Source: Tipula vernalis (lineage: Eukaryota > Arthropoda > Insecta > Diptera > Tipulidae). From it: DNA of 64,000 nt. Position numbers and translations under genes: made by a program. Numbering within the stretch: position 1 is the stretch's first letter; every line of letters begins with the position of its first letter. Positions 63,813-64,000 of the stretch are shown here, in pieces. The stretch spans positions 262,804,641 to 262,868,640 of the forward strand of contig OY282560.1 in assembly GCA_958295665.1 (NCBI GenBank). The letters are read 5' to 3'. The notes under the pieces are model-generated. The model made no database searches. It was not told the origin of the DNA and was given only the letters and a program-made list of their open reading frames with translations.

Positions 63813-64000
63813 TGTTACGATTTTGCCTTGTCAAATAAGGTTCGTATCACTGGATTGTGAATAAAACCAATTCAATTTAATTTATCACCAACGAATTTAT
63901 TTATTTCACACAAGAATTATTACAACACAGTTTATTAATACAAATTCACAAAATCACTTTATATAAATTATTCTCAAATTTTACTGTTCACTTATAATTT
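63813..64000 (-). repeat. LTR 3 of the tandem array, cut by the window end
   Basis: It begins TGTTACGATTTTGCC and follows LTR 2 closely for the 188 bases seen. It would be the 5' LTR of copy B. Confidence 0.9.

Overview
This window looks like AT-rich, intron-poor, transposon-choked DNA from an insect, most likely a fly. I infer this from the mix of Jockey-type non-LTR elements, Ty3/gypsy and BEL/Pao LTR elements, Tc1/mariner elements, a Penelope-like element, a tRNA-derived SINE and long simple A/T tracts. No intact single-copy host gene was recognised. The species cannot be told from the sequence alone.

Layout. 1-4672 is a 172-bp tandem satellite with 27 full copies and a nested block duplication. 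5548-8586 is a long Tc1/mariner-superfamily element with exact 27-bp inverted ends, whose broken transposase is split by a probable 1.74-kb solo LTR. 9420-21525 is an old Ty3/gypsy relic cut into three pieces by two insertions: one carries a 5'-truncated Jockey element (9973-12170); the other is an 8.4-kb interval (12593-21041) with LTR-like ends that holds a decayed ~125-bp minisatellite, an SF3B1-like pseudogene, a Penelope-like reverse transcriptase, small inverted repeats and an unrecognised broken ORF. 21526-25440 is mostly AT-rich DNA with no clear gene. 25440-30184 (minus) is a broken BEL/Pao element. 30497-30771 is an 8-bp minisatellite. 30915-33420 is a non-LTR retrotransposon relic split by a 732-bp solo LTR.

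33421-37442 holds a MITE-like inverted repeat and a Tc1 (DD34E) fragment. 37554-49391 (minus) is a complete, apparently very young Ty3/gypsy element of 11.8 kb: two 1946-bp LTRs with only two differences, 4-bp target duplication, intact gag and pol, and a perfect -1 slippery heptamer in the gag/pol overlap. It sits inside a second Tc1-like element (37443-50446), a few codons before the end of that transposase. Next come a tRNA-derived SINE with 14-bp target duplications (50478-50790), a foldback repeat (52177-52369) and a near-perfect 42-bp-arm hairpin (52522-52614).

52820-64000 is a tandem LTR-internal-LTR-internal-LTR array of another Ty3/gypsy family on the minus strand. Copy A (53268-58185) is dead: it has a 233-bp RT deletion, stop codons, and a 90-bp hAT-type MITE with 8-bp target duplication. 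Copy B (58717-63812) keeps an intact pol frame but has one stop in gag. The third LTR runs off the window end.

Functionally the window is layered selfish DNA. Several insertion events can be ordered, because removing the insert and one target duplication restores the host element's reading frame. The most unusual items are the SF3B1-like chimera next to a Penelope-like RT, the satellite block duplication, the shared-LTR tandem array, and the paired PBS/LTR-boundary repeat in the leader of the young element.
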